Notes under the pieces: model-generated
What the model was told of the DNA's origin: nothing
Seen by the model: the letters and a program-made list of their open reading frames with translations, nothing else
Databases searched by the model: none
NCBI GenBank assembly: GCA_019614645.1
Contig: JABWDB010000003.1
Location: 15,957,001 to 16,021,000, forward strand
DNA length: 64,000 nt
Direction: 5' to 3'
DNA from: Stratiolaelaps scimitus
Lineage: Eukaryota > Arthropoda > Arachnida > Mesostigmata > Laelapidae
Part shown: positions 1-11,189 of the stretch, in pieces
How positions within the stretch are numbered: the stretch's first letter is position 1
Layout: each line of letters opens with the position of its first letter
Position numbers and translations under genes: made by a program

Positions 1-553
1 GGCTTACGCCGAGAACGGCGACGTGCCCGGCGATAGATAGACTCATAACAACCGGATTAAAGTTTCGCTCTACTTGGAACTATCGATGCGGAGTCAAATG
101 TGGAAGTGGGATAATTATAATCTTTTAGTTTGCTTTGATTTAAATATCACTCTCCCTCTCTCTCTCTTTCCTTTCTTTTTCTGGGTGGTACTTCGCAACA
201 GCGTTCACTGTTAGTACATCAACTCAAACCGAGAAGAAATATATTTAGATGTAAATCTGTTCATTCGTTCATTCATTGTATCGATGCCACTATCGTTACT
301 AGTATACGAACCAATCCAACGTACAGATGTGAACGCTTTAAAGCACGACCGTAGCTACATACATTTCATGTATATATAAGTTGGTGTTTTTCATATAAGT
401 GAGATGCGCAGCTACAACTGGCATCTATCTATCTATCTATCTATCAATCAATTATCTATCCCAGAACAATAATACCGGAAGACTTGAAGAGCGGGGAAAT
501 AATCAACGAAACGAGCCTATGATCCCGACAATCAGTCACTGAAGAAAACTTAC
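1..553 (-). other. Probable first intron of the minus-strand gene
   Basis: The donor GTAAGT for the exon at 554-648 starts at 553. The rest, to the window edge, has stops in all frames, a pyrimidine-rich tract near 155-180 and a CTAT tetranucleotide repeat at about 425-445. I see no further exon. Confidence 0.4.
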
Positions 554-648
554 TCATTGATCTTCTCGTCGAGCAGCTGGTCGAAGGGCTCGATCGGCGG
601 CAGCTTCAGATTGAGTTTGTTCTTCGTCGACGTGTTCCGCGTTCCCAT
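554..648 (-). CDS. First coding exon of an unidentified gene (partial)
   Basis: On the minus strand an ATG at 648-646 sits in a strong Kozak context (CACCATGG) and opens a 31-codon frame that begins MGTRNTSTKNKLNLK and continues LPPIEPFDQLLDEKIN. The frame runs into an excellent splice donor (GTAAGT starting at 553) after two bases of codon 32. Without splicing the next codon but one is a stop, so this is best read as a 5' coding exon with a phase-2 donor. The remaining exons would lie below position 1, outside the window, which makes bases 1-553 intron. I do not recognise the protein from 31 residues. There is no signal peptide or membrane segment in this part; it is polar and basic, then proline- and acid-rich. 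The GC-rich block just upstream would be its promoter or 5'UTR. Confidence 0.6.
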
Positions 649-814
649 GGTGCTGCTCACGCTCTCACTCGGGCACACGACGATTCCTGTTCACTTGGTC
701 ACGCTGGTGGCGGGCGAACCCGTTTCGATTTGGTGTTCGACTGATTTAGGATGATTCCTCGATCTGGCTCGGATGTGCCCTGCACGGAAAACCGCCGGGA
801 GGTCCGAATAGGTG

Positions 815-872
815 TATATAGATATATCTATATATATATATATATATATATATGTAAGTATATATATATATT
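815..872. repeat. (TA)n microsatellite
   Basis: An imperfect TA dinucleotide tract of roughly 55 bp with a few interruptions, lying about 170 bp upstream of the minus-strand start codon. Confidence 0.9.
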
Positions 873-1596
873 TAAGAACACGTATATGTGAACGGCTCTA
901 TACGTAGATAGCAGGTAGCTCAAATGAAAGATGCGCCGTTCTCAGCCAATTATTAGCACGGTATTATTGTTCCTCGCTATCGTTGTAAGGTGAAGCAGAA
1001 GCATTTGTAGTTGTTGTAGTTGTTGTAGTCGACGACTAGAGACTAAAGATGATTGCCAACGACGCAGACACCGCCGCTCACACGAACACCGAACACAGGA
1101 ACGGCCATCAAAACTTCACCGGCACACCTCGTTCAGCTCCACTTATGCCTCATCGGCGATGATTATAATAATATTGATGCATCGGTGATGATGATGATGA
1201 TCCTAACTGTACCCGCGAGTACACTAACGCGCGCGTTTAGTGGTACGTCTATGCCGGTGTTGGCGGCCCCCGGATCTCCTGTTTCTCGCACTGCTCGGTA
1301 GCGGTCGGTGAACAACGGCAGGACAATGGCAGCACGCGAATTTGCTATGTTTCTCTCTCCGTTTGACTCCAGCACAATCTACTCCGCTCTCTCTCTCGCT
1401 CTCTCTCCTTTTTCTCTCTCTGATTCGTCTTCTCTTGGTCCAGCGTTTACCGAGCCGACTGTACACTTGCATACATTAGTTAGGACATTAGGAAGGCACG
1501 CGCACGTTGTATGCACCTGCCCACTTTCTCATATCAGAATGAATACGAAAATGAACAGGTCCGCTGGACGAGAAAACGTACACGGCCGAGATGATT

Positions 1597-1622
1597 ACTA
1601 TTGCTATTGCTGCTGCTGCTGC

Positions 1623-1655
<33 letters not shown>
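1597..1655. repeat. TGC/TTG triplet repeat
   Basis: A run of TGC triplets passes directly into about ten TTG triplets. It is read as poly-Cys in one frame and poly-Gln on the other strand. Flanking frames show no domain, so it is treated as a simple repeat. Confidence 0.85.
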
Positions 1656-4600
1656 CGTTTCGATGGCGTTGCTGCTACGCTTGCTTCTGCTTTTGATGAT
1701 ATAGTATAGAGAAGTTGTCGGGGAGGCTCCAGTACGATGAAGTCACACTTGACCCGTGTGACAGGTTCGGTGCGAGACGCTCAGCAGCACCGGCTTTTGA
1801 TTGCCAGCAGCAACCGCAAATCGCTGTGGAGCTTGTCGACGATTGTGGTCACCGCCGTCGGGTGGTGAATGGTGGAGGTCGAACACCGGCCAGCTCGTTC
1901 TCGGCCCGAGATCCGCGGCGGTGGACTGCGTCAACCGATCAACGAACGAAGCTACGAATCGGAGGACGATGATGGACGCTGTCCTCGATTCGAGCGCAAC
2001 AACACAAATCGTGGTAGCACACGACGCACGATCGACGCTAAGGCGTTCCCTGCGCCAACCACTACGGCCAACACCCCTCCCTGGCTAAATCGCTCGCTCA
2101 GTGCAGCAGAACAGAGCGGCACATCGACAGTCGCCACCACCGCCGCCGCCGTTCGCAATCACAAGCACAGCCGAGCAGACCCTGGACACAGCCACCCGGA
2201 CCGCTCCTGTAGCTGACAGTGGTGGACCAGCTACAACTCGTCAGTCAGCTAGTCGCTACTCTTGATAGGCTGGTCGGTCGTTAGCCAGCAGTCGCTCTTC
2301 ACTCACCACTGACTCACTCACCACTGGAAAGCGTCTTCTCTCTTTCTCATACAGGTACGCAGCCACACAGACAGAGACAACAAGAGGGACGATACTCACA
2401 TTCGGCAACTCAGCATTCACGTCAAACACCGGCGAAACAACGGCGAAACATCAACGCGCGCAGTTCAGCGGACGACGGACGCGAGCTGCTGCTGCTGCTG
2501 CTGATGCTGCTGCTACGACCATCAGTGCTATTCTTCTAATGGCTGCTTTGGTGCTTGTTGTGCTTTGGCTCGCTTTCGATTGCCTCGGTGGCTGCTCCCC
2601 GTCCCGTCGGTGGCTTTTCGTCCGTTCCTCTCGTGGACTGCTCTGCCCGTCGATATCGTTGTCGCTGTTGCTGTTGCTACTGCTGCTATTGTTGTTATTG
2701 TTGTTGTTGTGGCGGTAGTAGTGCCTTTGCTGCTGATAATGCTATTGCTGCTGCTGCTGCTGTTGTCGCTGTTGATATTACCTGTGTTGTAGCTCTTGTT
2801 ACCCGGCCTCTGTTGCTGCCGTCAATTGAAGCCGCAGCGGCCGTCAGTGTCTGTCCGTTCGCTGTCGGACTCAGCCAGCGTCGCTCGGAGCACGCACCCG
2901 TTCTGCTTCTCGGCCGGAGCGCCGGTGGCACCGGTAGTCACAGCGTTGGCGGCAGCCTCACCGCCGTGCTGCCAGCACTGTCAACCAAAGAAAGCACAGA
3001 GAGGGGCACCGGTGACGCACTTGCTGCTCGCGCTGCTGTTGTTGTTGTTCAGTCGTCAGTCGGAGTGCTAGCGAAATAATGTTGTCCTCGTCAGCGGCTG
3101 TCTTCCAGCAGAAACAGCTGATACGCCGGCCATGAGCAAAAATGCGGTCATCAGAAACGCCGAATAAAATCTACAACAGAATCACGCTTCGAGGCAGCGA
3201 GCAGGCACAGTGCGCTCACGGTATAAAAATCGTCCTGGCAGCCGGGGGACCCGAGTGCTCGAATGTCCGGCTACTCCGGCGTAGTTCCAGTCCACGACGT
3301 AGCTGAGCACAATCAAGGATACGAGCTCGAGCACGATAGCAGCTCGAGCCACTCAAGTGCGCACAATCGAACTGGCCGGACACCTTCTATATATACTCCA
3401 GAGGTATTCGAGAGCGCCACAAAGAGCCTCTCTGTAGCTGGCAATTGACACTGCAGCTAGCACTTGAATATGAACCAGCAAATGGTCTTAACTCTCATCT
3501 CATTGAATTGATCATATAGAGACAGAGCGAAAGCCCGTGTAGGGATAACGGCACGGACGTCTCTGAAGACAAGCGTCTGAAGGGCAAACGAATCGTGCTC
3601 CGTTGGTCCTGTTGTGGATAGCGCGGAATGGAGTGGCCCACAGAGTGTCCAGCCGAATACGCCACGACGAGGTAGTCGTAGCCGTTGTGGTAGATAGCGG
3701 TGCAGCGGAGGCAGCGCGCTCTGTGGGTTGCTCATACAAGTCACGGGGCGCCGGGATCCCCGCCGTCTGAGGTACGAACGAGTTTGGCTCGCCAACGAAC
3801 GGAGCTCGGCACGATATCGGCAGGCCGCCTCGCTCGCTCGCTCGATCGACCCTCTCACGATCGGCCACGACTACTCCGCCGTGCTCCTTGCTCTTCTCTA
3901 GATGCGGGCAGGGGGGACTGTAAGGCCCTCTGCCCCGGCTCTGCTCCCGGCCAACCTGAGTCACAACACCTGGACCACCACTACGCTTTACAGTTCACTA
4001 ACTCGCTGGCTAGCTTCGCGTACCTGTACGACGAGTGTAACAACTGCCATTCACTAACTCGTTCTCTCAATCCGATCCAAACACGGCTTCAGCGGCGTTT
4101 AGCAGGACGCTGTTGCCCAGCAGTCCTGCTCGCTGCCGATATGATTGTAACTATTAATCATCATATATGTAATGATTACTATGGGTGATTTCTATTATTT
4201 TTATCATAGCTCATATTCGAGTTGTTGTTGCTGTTGTTATTGTTGTTATCGCTGCCGCCACCGCCGCTACCAACGTTGTTTAATGTAGGCCAGTCGTCGT
4301 CTGCGGACGCATTGCTTCTTCCTATCTTGGTTCTGCCCGGCGAACTCCGAACAGCAGCAACAGCGACCGTACGGCCTCTATGAGTTTGGCTCCGGGTCCG
4401 AGTGGATGCCCTCGCGAGTGGCCGCGTGTCTATGTGTGTACATGAGTGTAGTGACCGGCTTTATCCGTTCGTTCGATGCCCGGGCGGTGAACGTGTTTCC
4501 GGCGTGCTTCCGCTAGCACTCAGTGATGTCCTCACTGGCGACCTGTCTCCATATTCCACCCACTACCACAACAAGCAATGACTTGCTACACGTTTATGCT

Positions 4601-7300
4601 GTATGCTTTGGCAGGGAGCAGTTGATCACCAGCGTCAGCTTCGTGTAAACGCTTCGTTCTACGAACCGATGGTGGAGGCCGCGACAGGGTAGAAACGGGT
4701 GCAAATTAGTATAACAGAGCGAAAGAGATATCGAGCAGCGGGTCGTCAATCGATGACAGTGGCAATATCGAAAAGGAACAACAAACACCACCACCACCAC
4801 CACAACAACTAATTGGACAAGAAGCTCTTTCAGATTGTTCAGGAATAAGATGCAGGTCCGCTAACGCTGCTGCCACTTGAGTGATTCAGTGATCTGACTT
4901 GATTTCGGGAACAACAACAAAAACCACGAGACACACCGGTTGGATTGGCACTAGGTGCACAACAGCAGCTCTACCGGGAGATCACTTAGGGGGTTCTATC
5001 GAAGGACCACCGCGGACGTTGACGGCGCTGACGTGCGGCTGGATTCCCGCGCTGCTGCAACAATGACAGTCCACTGTCCCGCCAGCTGTACGGAGATCCG
5101 CGAGCGATTGACGCTCAGCTGACGATACTCTGTGCATTCAATCACTTAGGCATTCGTTCTCTCTCTCCTCTCCCTCTCTCTCTCTATACGTTTTCTATAT
5201 TTCTGCCGCTGTTTCCTCTGGAACGACGAACGTATCGAACTACTTACACAATAAGTCACGTACCGCTGGCAGCAGTAGCATGGTAAAAGTTGTCTATTGC
5301 TGGCAGCAGTGGTTGCCCAAGGGCCGCCGATTGTCGATCAGCCCGCCGCCGCTTCCACCGTCTAGCACACCGCTGTATCTAACTCCCCGAAACTGTTCGA
5401 CTCGAGTCGGACACCCATAGGCATTAATACACGGCAACAGAGAGACGGGGAGGCAGAGAACGAAATTGTCGACGAAGTGGAAACGAAGCTGGTTACGCGC
5501 GACGGCGGCCACCACTTCCGTCGTTTGTCTGTTCTAATCTAACTACCAAGCACAAGCACAGCTGCTAGTGGTAGTTGTAGTAGTGGTAGCGGCAGTTGTC
5601 GCTGGTAGTCTCCGTAACTGTCTGGCTGACAACGCAACAACAGGCGTTCCAGACGCGCAGTCGTTACGGTCGGCTCTTCTACCGCAGCAGCAGCAGCAAA
5701 CCGAACCAAACTGCTCTGTGTTGTGCTGTGCTGTGCTGGTGTCCTACCGTTGAACTCCGCTCCGCCTTCTCTAGGCCACAGTTCTTTTATGCGTCTATTC
5801 ACGTTCACCTCACACGTTCCATCACGGCCCGTAGGGGTTGTACGCGCGGCTCAGTTACTGCTGCTGCTGCGGCGGCGGCAGCGGCTGCTGCGGCTGCTGC
5901 TGCTGCGACTCTTCCTTGTTCAGCTGCCTGCGTTCGGCTTCTGTGTTTGCCGATGCTTCTGCCGTCGCTGATGTTGTTGCAGGCAGAAAGCCGCTAGCAG
6001 CGAGCACCCTTCGCTTCTCTCACAACTACAGCCAGCAGCAGCAGCAGGTCGTCCCGATCCTGCTCCTTCCAGTCCGTAGTCGGTCCCCTGCGGCTACTCT
6101 AACCGTAGCTGTCGGCCTTATGACAATGCGGTCTGGTCTGCTGCTGATGCTGTTGCTGCTGCGGCGGCGGCGGCGACGGCTGCTACTGCTGCGGCTGCTG
6201 GGGTTCGGTGCCGTCATCCGGTGCTCCGGGCTCTCCTCTTCTTGCAAACAGCCACAGCCAACAACGACAGAGCACCCAGCGAGCCAAGAAACCAACCTCG
6301 AAGTCCGACGAGCGAACGACGACCAACAACAACAACCAGCGGCAGCCGGTGGCTGCGTGTCCTGGCGCCTTTTAGCTGGCCGCTGCTAGCCGCTACAGGC
6401 TCAATGCTGTAGGGAGGCGGCGACGATGACTGTATGCTGTACTCAATGCTGTGAACCCTAGCGGATGGATGAACGCATCGCTGCTGAGAGCTGCCCGAAG
6501 GAGGAGGGTTCCCAGGACATAACAGAGCGAGAGAAAGAGCAGGGGGTAACAGGAGGAGAGAGAGAGAGAGAGAGAGGAGTACAAGGAATTGTTGTAGTAG
6601 CCGGTCTGCGCGCTGCAGGACGTAGGACACAGGTCGGTCTAACAGGTCAGGCCGGCTGGTTGGCGGGAGGCAGGCTCAGACTCAGCAGAGCACGGACCTC
6701 CTGCTGCCTGAAGGGTGCACTGCAACAGCAGCGGCTCCGGTAAATAGCCAGGAAGGTTGGCAACTAGCGAAGGAAACGGCGAACGAAAGCGATTCAACGT
6801 ACAACGCGACGTCGCCACTCTCTGGCTACGTTACCATCGTTGCTGCTTCTGCTGCTCGTGATACTAGCTACTTTTTGCCAGTGCTGTCGTAGGTCGTGCC
6901 AGAGCCAATAAGAACTCGAGCGGGCCACCGTGGGCAAACTCGGCCGGGCCGGCTCATGTCCGCCCAGGCGTAAACCGCGCACGCGATGACAAAAAGAGTC
7001 GTAAACAGCGACTCCCGATCCTGCTGGCCTTCTTAGGAGTGCTGTGGTGTGCCTCGATTCGAAAGACGTCACGCTGCGAGAGAAACAGATAAAGAGAGAG
7101 GGAGCGAGAGGAGAGAGAATGGCGTCTTCGCCTTTAGGGTGGCCTTAAAGCCCGCACTCCTTGCGCGCACTCCATTTGAAGAGAAGGCCCTAGACCAAGG
7201 ACTAAGCCTGCATGAGTTGGACGAAGTATTCTGGTTAGGAAAGGAAGGCCGGCACCGGAACGGGAAGAGCTATGTAAATGAGAGGTCATAGGCCGTATCA

Positions 7301-10300
7301 ATTATATGATGATCCACAGCCTATTTATAACTTGGGTATATAACCCGGGGGTAAAAATGAGAGAGGGAGAGAGAGAGAGTTTATTGTTTCGAGGAAACTG
7401 GGTTGTGAGAGGACGAATGTTAACTACAGGATGAGAAAATTTGAAATTATAGAATAATAAGCGAACCTCCTTTTCGAAGAAAGGATCGCGCCTCACCTCT
7501 GTCTTGGGTGTCAGGGTCAATAATACTGAGCTGCAGTATCTTCAGTCGCCATGCGCAACCACGAAATTACTTGATCAGCAACAGGGGAACGTCGAACTGG
7601 ACCAAGGTCGAAAGAGGTCGAATATGATTTTTATAATATGCAAAGTGGTCAAATGAAAGACACACGCCGTCTGTGTCCGTAATTGTTATAAGAGAATATG
7701 GGAACTAGACCTTCACAGCGTTGCTTGTTAGACAAGAGAGCAACAATAAATATCGAACAAAGTCACAAATGTTGCTCTACCCATTATCCGTGGTAAAAAA
7801 CAAGCATAGCTAGGCCCCCAATACTTCGCCGTGGGCAAATCTGAAGGCGCATGTCTCATTTAGCGTATCTGTTTCGGCGAAACACGGCATAGCACTTCTG
7901 GACGGGCCTGTTCACATGTGATGATTGCATCGAGTTGTGGGAGTTGCCGCGATCCACGAATGTTAAGTGTAGGATATGCGTGTACAAAGACCCCCAGCAG
8001 TTCTTGTCGGAGGCGGGGATGGCAAGATAGACCGAACTGACAGAGGATCCTAAACGCTCTGCAGGTAACTCAGAGCGTCCGAAACGTCCTCCGACGAAAT
8101 TGTGCTCCACGGCCGTTAGTGGGCGCCGACCACAGGACCCCACAGAATTTTATATACCCAACTTTTTATAGCGCAGACCCTTTCCTGCCCTTCAAGAAGA
8201 GTACAGGTGCAGCCCCGGTCACAAATCTGATTTCCGATACACCATGCGTATTATTTCTAAATTCAAGTTTAATACGAAGGCCGCCTTCCGCCTCATCATT
8301 TCCGACCTATATGCCCCTCGGCGCGGTACGGCGTCCAACCCTTCTATCAGATCCGTTGAATCTCACGCTTAATGTTACCAACGATTGGCATAGGAATGAA
8401 TTAATCTATTCGCTGACTTTCAATATATCTCTTTTTCACCTGGCCGCATTTGGAGTTCACTTCGAAAAAATTTGAGCCCATGCAGCTGATGATAAAATCA
8501 TATGTACTATTTCAAAGTATCTTAGGAATTCAATATATTGCTCCATTCAGATCAATGACAGTCGAAAGGGTTTCTTTGTTGTTTGAATTTTGGCAATTCC
8601 TTATCACTTGTGGTTTAGTAGATCGTTACCGTGGACCATGTCTAAATCGAATGTCAAATATGACGTAGAAATATAGGTTCTGCCGCGGGACTACAATAGC
8701 GGAAACAGATCCTTGTTCTATTTTCGGATCAGTTGCTTCCCGTGAACAGAAACACGGTTTCTACATGATCACCTTACGCAGTCATCTCAATGGTTAGATG
8801 CAGAGCAGTCACCCTTGCACCATTCTGAACCAAAGACAGGGTTAAAGGAGCTGATATTGTTTGTTTGCTGGACTAGAAATGAAGCAATCCGCCTGTAGTT
8901 TCATCCAACCTGGTTCAGCGATGTAGATGAAACTGTACCGAAATAGATGAAACGATGCCATCCATAGTAGCTCTTTATTAAATGGCAATTTATCGCAAAT
9001 ACCTTCAAAGAACTAACTTTTCCAATAACTTACCTAAGCAAAATTACGTTACTTACCTAAGTGATTTTGGAAAAGCTCTCGGAATAAACTAATGCAAGGT
9101 CACGAACCGCGGCAGCCATAGCAGCACGATGGAAAAATCGGACAGTTGCAACTTGGAAAATCCTACATATCTATAAGATATTGCCCTATGGAGCTAGCAT
9201 TTGTTTCGAAAGATGTAAGCAGTAACTCGATTCCGGGAATATCAGCGGTGAAAAGTTTCAAGCCGTAGCAGAAAAAGACGTCACCCTCAGCCAGCAACGA
9301 GGCCGATTACCTCAATTGACACTGCACTCGGCGACCTCTGCAGGTTTGCCCGAATCGGGGTCGCATCCTCACCTTCAAGATTCTGTCGCATTATCAAGTT
9401 GTGTTGTCGCCAGTGAGGGATCCCTGACGGGCCTCAGTGCACAATGCATAGTCAAGCGAAGTCTTGAATAAACTACAGAGGAGCCTTCTTCATTTCGGCA
9501 GGTAACAAACACCACCTTTTCGGATGATAATTATAGGCGGCATTTTCGGTAGAAGGGAATCGTCTGCCTCCCCAAACAGAGGACATAGGAGTCTCTCTCT
9601 CGGACGCCAACATTCATTAGGATACAGGGTGCAAGCGACATCTGGTGACATCTCAGATGGTCAAATACAGCGAGCAGTGCCACAACAGTTACAAAGAAAC
9701 ACCGCAACTTACTCCGGTCGCACGTTCACAGTGATTAATGTTTCCCAGGTTGTCACATAACGGTCGTAAAACGAGCTGCTTCTTTTCTTCTAAAAAGCTT
9801 ACACTTAGGTAAGCACCTTGTATTCGGCTTGAAGCAATAATCAAAGCAGTTCCAAACCATGGTTCTAGTCTCTGAAGTCCAAGGCTTTTAGTGGGTGGAA
9901 ACCTCATATTACCGTGGCGAATACCTAAGATGTGAAGCGCGATGTTGGTCCATGATGGATTTAGACCTTCAATCTCTACAACAAAGAAGAGCTTACACTC
10001 GTCTCAGCGTGCTCTGGGATCTGTTGTGTGCCTTTTTCTTCAAACCTGTAGGGAAGTCTGCCCTATAGATATATTAGAACGAGGGAATGACTCCCTAGCC
10101 TTCTTTGGCTAGGTGCTGCCAATGAGCTCGTGTTGTCAACAAGTCATATACGCATATTGGTTCAATGAAGTGCCGCCAGTGTTCCACTGTAATAATTAAT
10201 TAATCAAAATACGGAATATGCTAAGTCGTCTGCATCCCTTGTGCTATCATAATATCGTAGATATTAATGGGTACCTGAACAGTAATTTTCCTATAATGTA

Positions 10301-10344
10301 ATTCGTTGGCGAAGTGAAGCTAAGAGGTAGTTCTACGGAGTTTG
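7301..10344. other. Gene-free stretch
   Basis: No open frame with recognisable protein features, no splice-supported exon and no RNA gene seen. It contains an 8-bp-arm hairpin near 8052-8076 and a short direct repeat ACTTACCTAAG near 9026-9062. The composition is ordinary intergenic sequence. Confidence 0.4.
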
Positions 10345-11185
10345 GGCCTGCCCCCCCCCATGTTTCTGGATTTTTTTCGTCAACCGTAAGTAGCACTGCA
10401 GTTTCGCTTTCAGTCATTCAAATATATCTTATTTCAAGAACATTCGACGAGTATTTCGTCATCTAACTCACATGTAGACATTTAATATCGGAAATTATCG
10501 TTCGAGGGTGCGTCAAAAGGATAGCGCACTTGGTGTTTGTCGAGTGGGACGACAGTTGACACACAACTGAGTTGTAAGATCGTTCTCGTACAAATGTTCT
10601 GGACCCTTTGTCAGCGGAAACTACGGTGGGCCGAGGCCACCAACTTAGTGAAGATGAGAAAACAATTATTTTCAACCTCAATGAGGAAAACAAGTAAAAA
10701 TCAGAAATCGAGTTCATCCTCCGAGGAGCCTCTAACAGATCTTTGACCTGTCGCGAAATTGTAACCGAGGCTGGAGTCGAAACGAACGTCCGAAAAGTGC
10801 AAATGTGTCTTCAGACATCAGAACATTTTGTTCAGAAAAAAACTCAAACGAAAACCTCCTTTAATATTAAAACACAGATGAGCATAGACAGCCCGATAAA
10901 AACATAGAAGGCCCGAAAAAATACTAAATTTGTAAAAAAAATTGTAAGACAACGATATTACAACTCCGTTGTGTTCGACAAACACTAAGTGGGCTACCAT
11001 TTTGATGCAGCTTCAAAACGACAATCTCCGATATCAAATGTCTACATCTGAGTTAGATAGCTAAATATTCGTGGCATGTTCCTGAAATGTGATCGATTTG
11101 AATGACAGAAAGCGAAACTGCAGTGCTACTTACGGTTGAGGAAAAAAATCGAAACAAAGGGGTGGGCTATCCTTTTGACGCGGAG
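10345..11185 (+). mobile_element. Tc1-like DNA transposon remnant with long inverted repeats (IR/DR type)
   Basis: The flanks of this roughly 840-bp block are inverted copies of each other over about 200 bp. Sequence 10370-10425 (around CAACCGTAAGTAGCACTGCA) is repeated in reverse complement at 11097-11150, and the match continues inward to about 10590 and 10940 with substitutions and small gaps. Each arm holds an internal direct-repeat-like block around GCGTCAAAAGGATAGC (left inner 10510, right outer 11167-11182, a diverged right inner at about 11008). That layout is the IR/DR organisation known from several Tc1 elements. Between the arms is a degraded N-terminal transposase frame (listed separately). 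The left outer end is eroded. No target-site duplication was resolved. Confidence 0.8.
10626..10895 (+). pseudogene. Degraded Tc1/Tc3-type transposase, N-terminal part
   Basis: Reading from 10626, the frame gives GRGHQLSEDEKTIIFNLNEE, which matches the typical first helix-turn-helix of Tc1-family transposases (GRG-x-LS-x-E). The expected initiator is GTG here. After an in-frame TAA the frame continues with RSLTCREIVTEAGVETNVRK and then QMCLQTSEHF, which fits the second Tc3-type HTH. There is another stop near 10903, and then the right inverted arm begins. The DDE catalytic domain is absent, so the copy is non-autonomous. Family-level assignment is from motif resemblance only. Confidence 0.65.
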
Positions 11186-11189
11186 TGCA

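Larger units (their letters stand above)
650..7300. promoter_or_regulatory. GC-rich, triplet-repeat-rich upstream region
   Basis: About 6.6 kb lie upstream of the minus-strand start codon. The stretch is rich in CTG/CAG, TTG and CGG triplets (for example 1597-1655, 2486-2515, 2660-2770, 5850-5915, 6135-6200), CT/GA tracts (1385-1425, 5160-5185, 6555-6575, 7365-7380) and CpG. Many long open frames exist on both strands, but they consist of poly-Ala, poly-Leu, poly-Cys or poly-Gln read from the repeats in several frames at once, so I call none of them genes. The position and composition fit a promoter and untranslated 5' exons. This is inferred, not demonstrated. Confidence 0.4.

Noticed and set aside
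1308..6640. Many long overlapping open frames on both strands (up to 183 codons)
   Set aside because: They are read from triplet repeats and GC-rich DNA, occur in two or three frames at once, consist largely of single-residue runs and show no domain or splice support.
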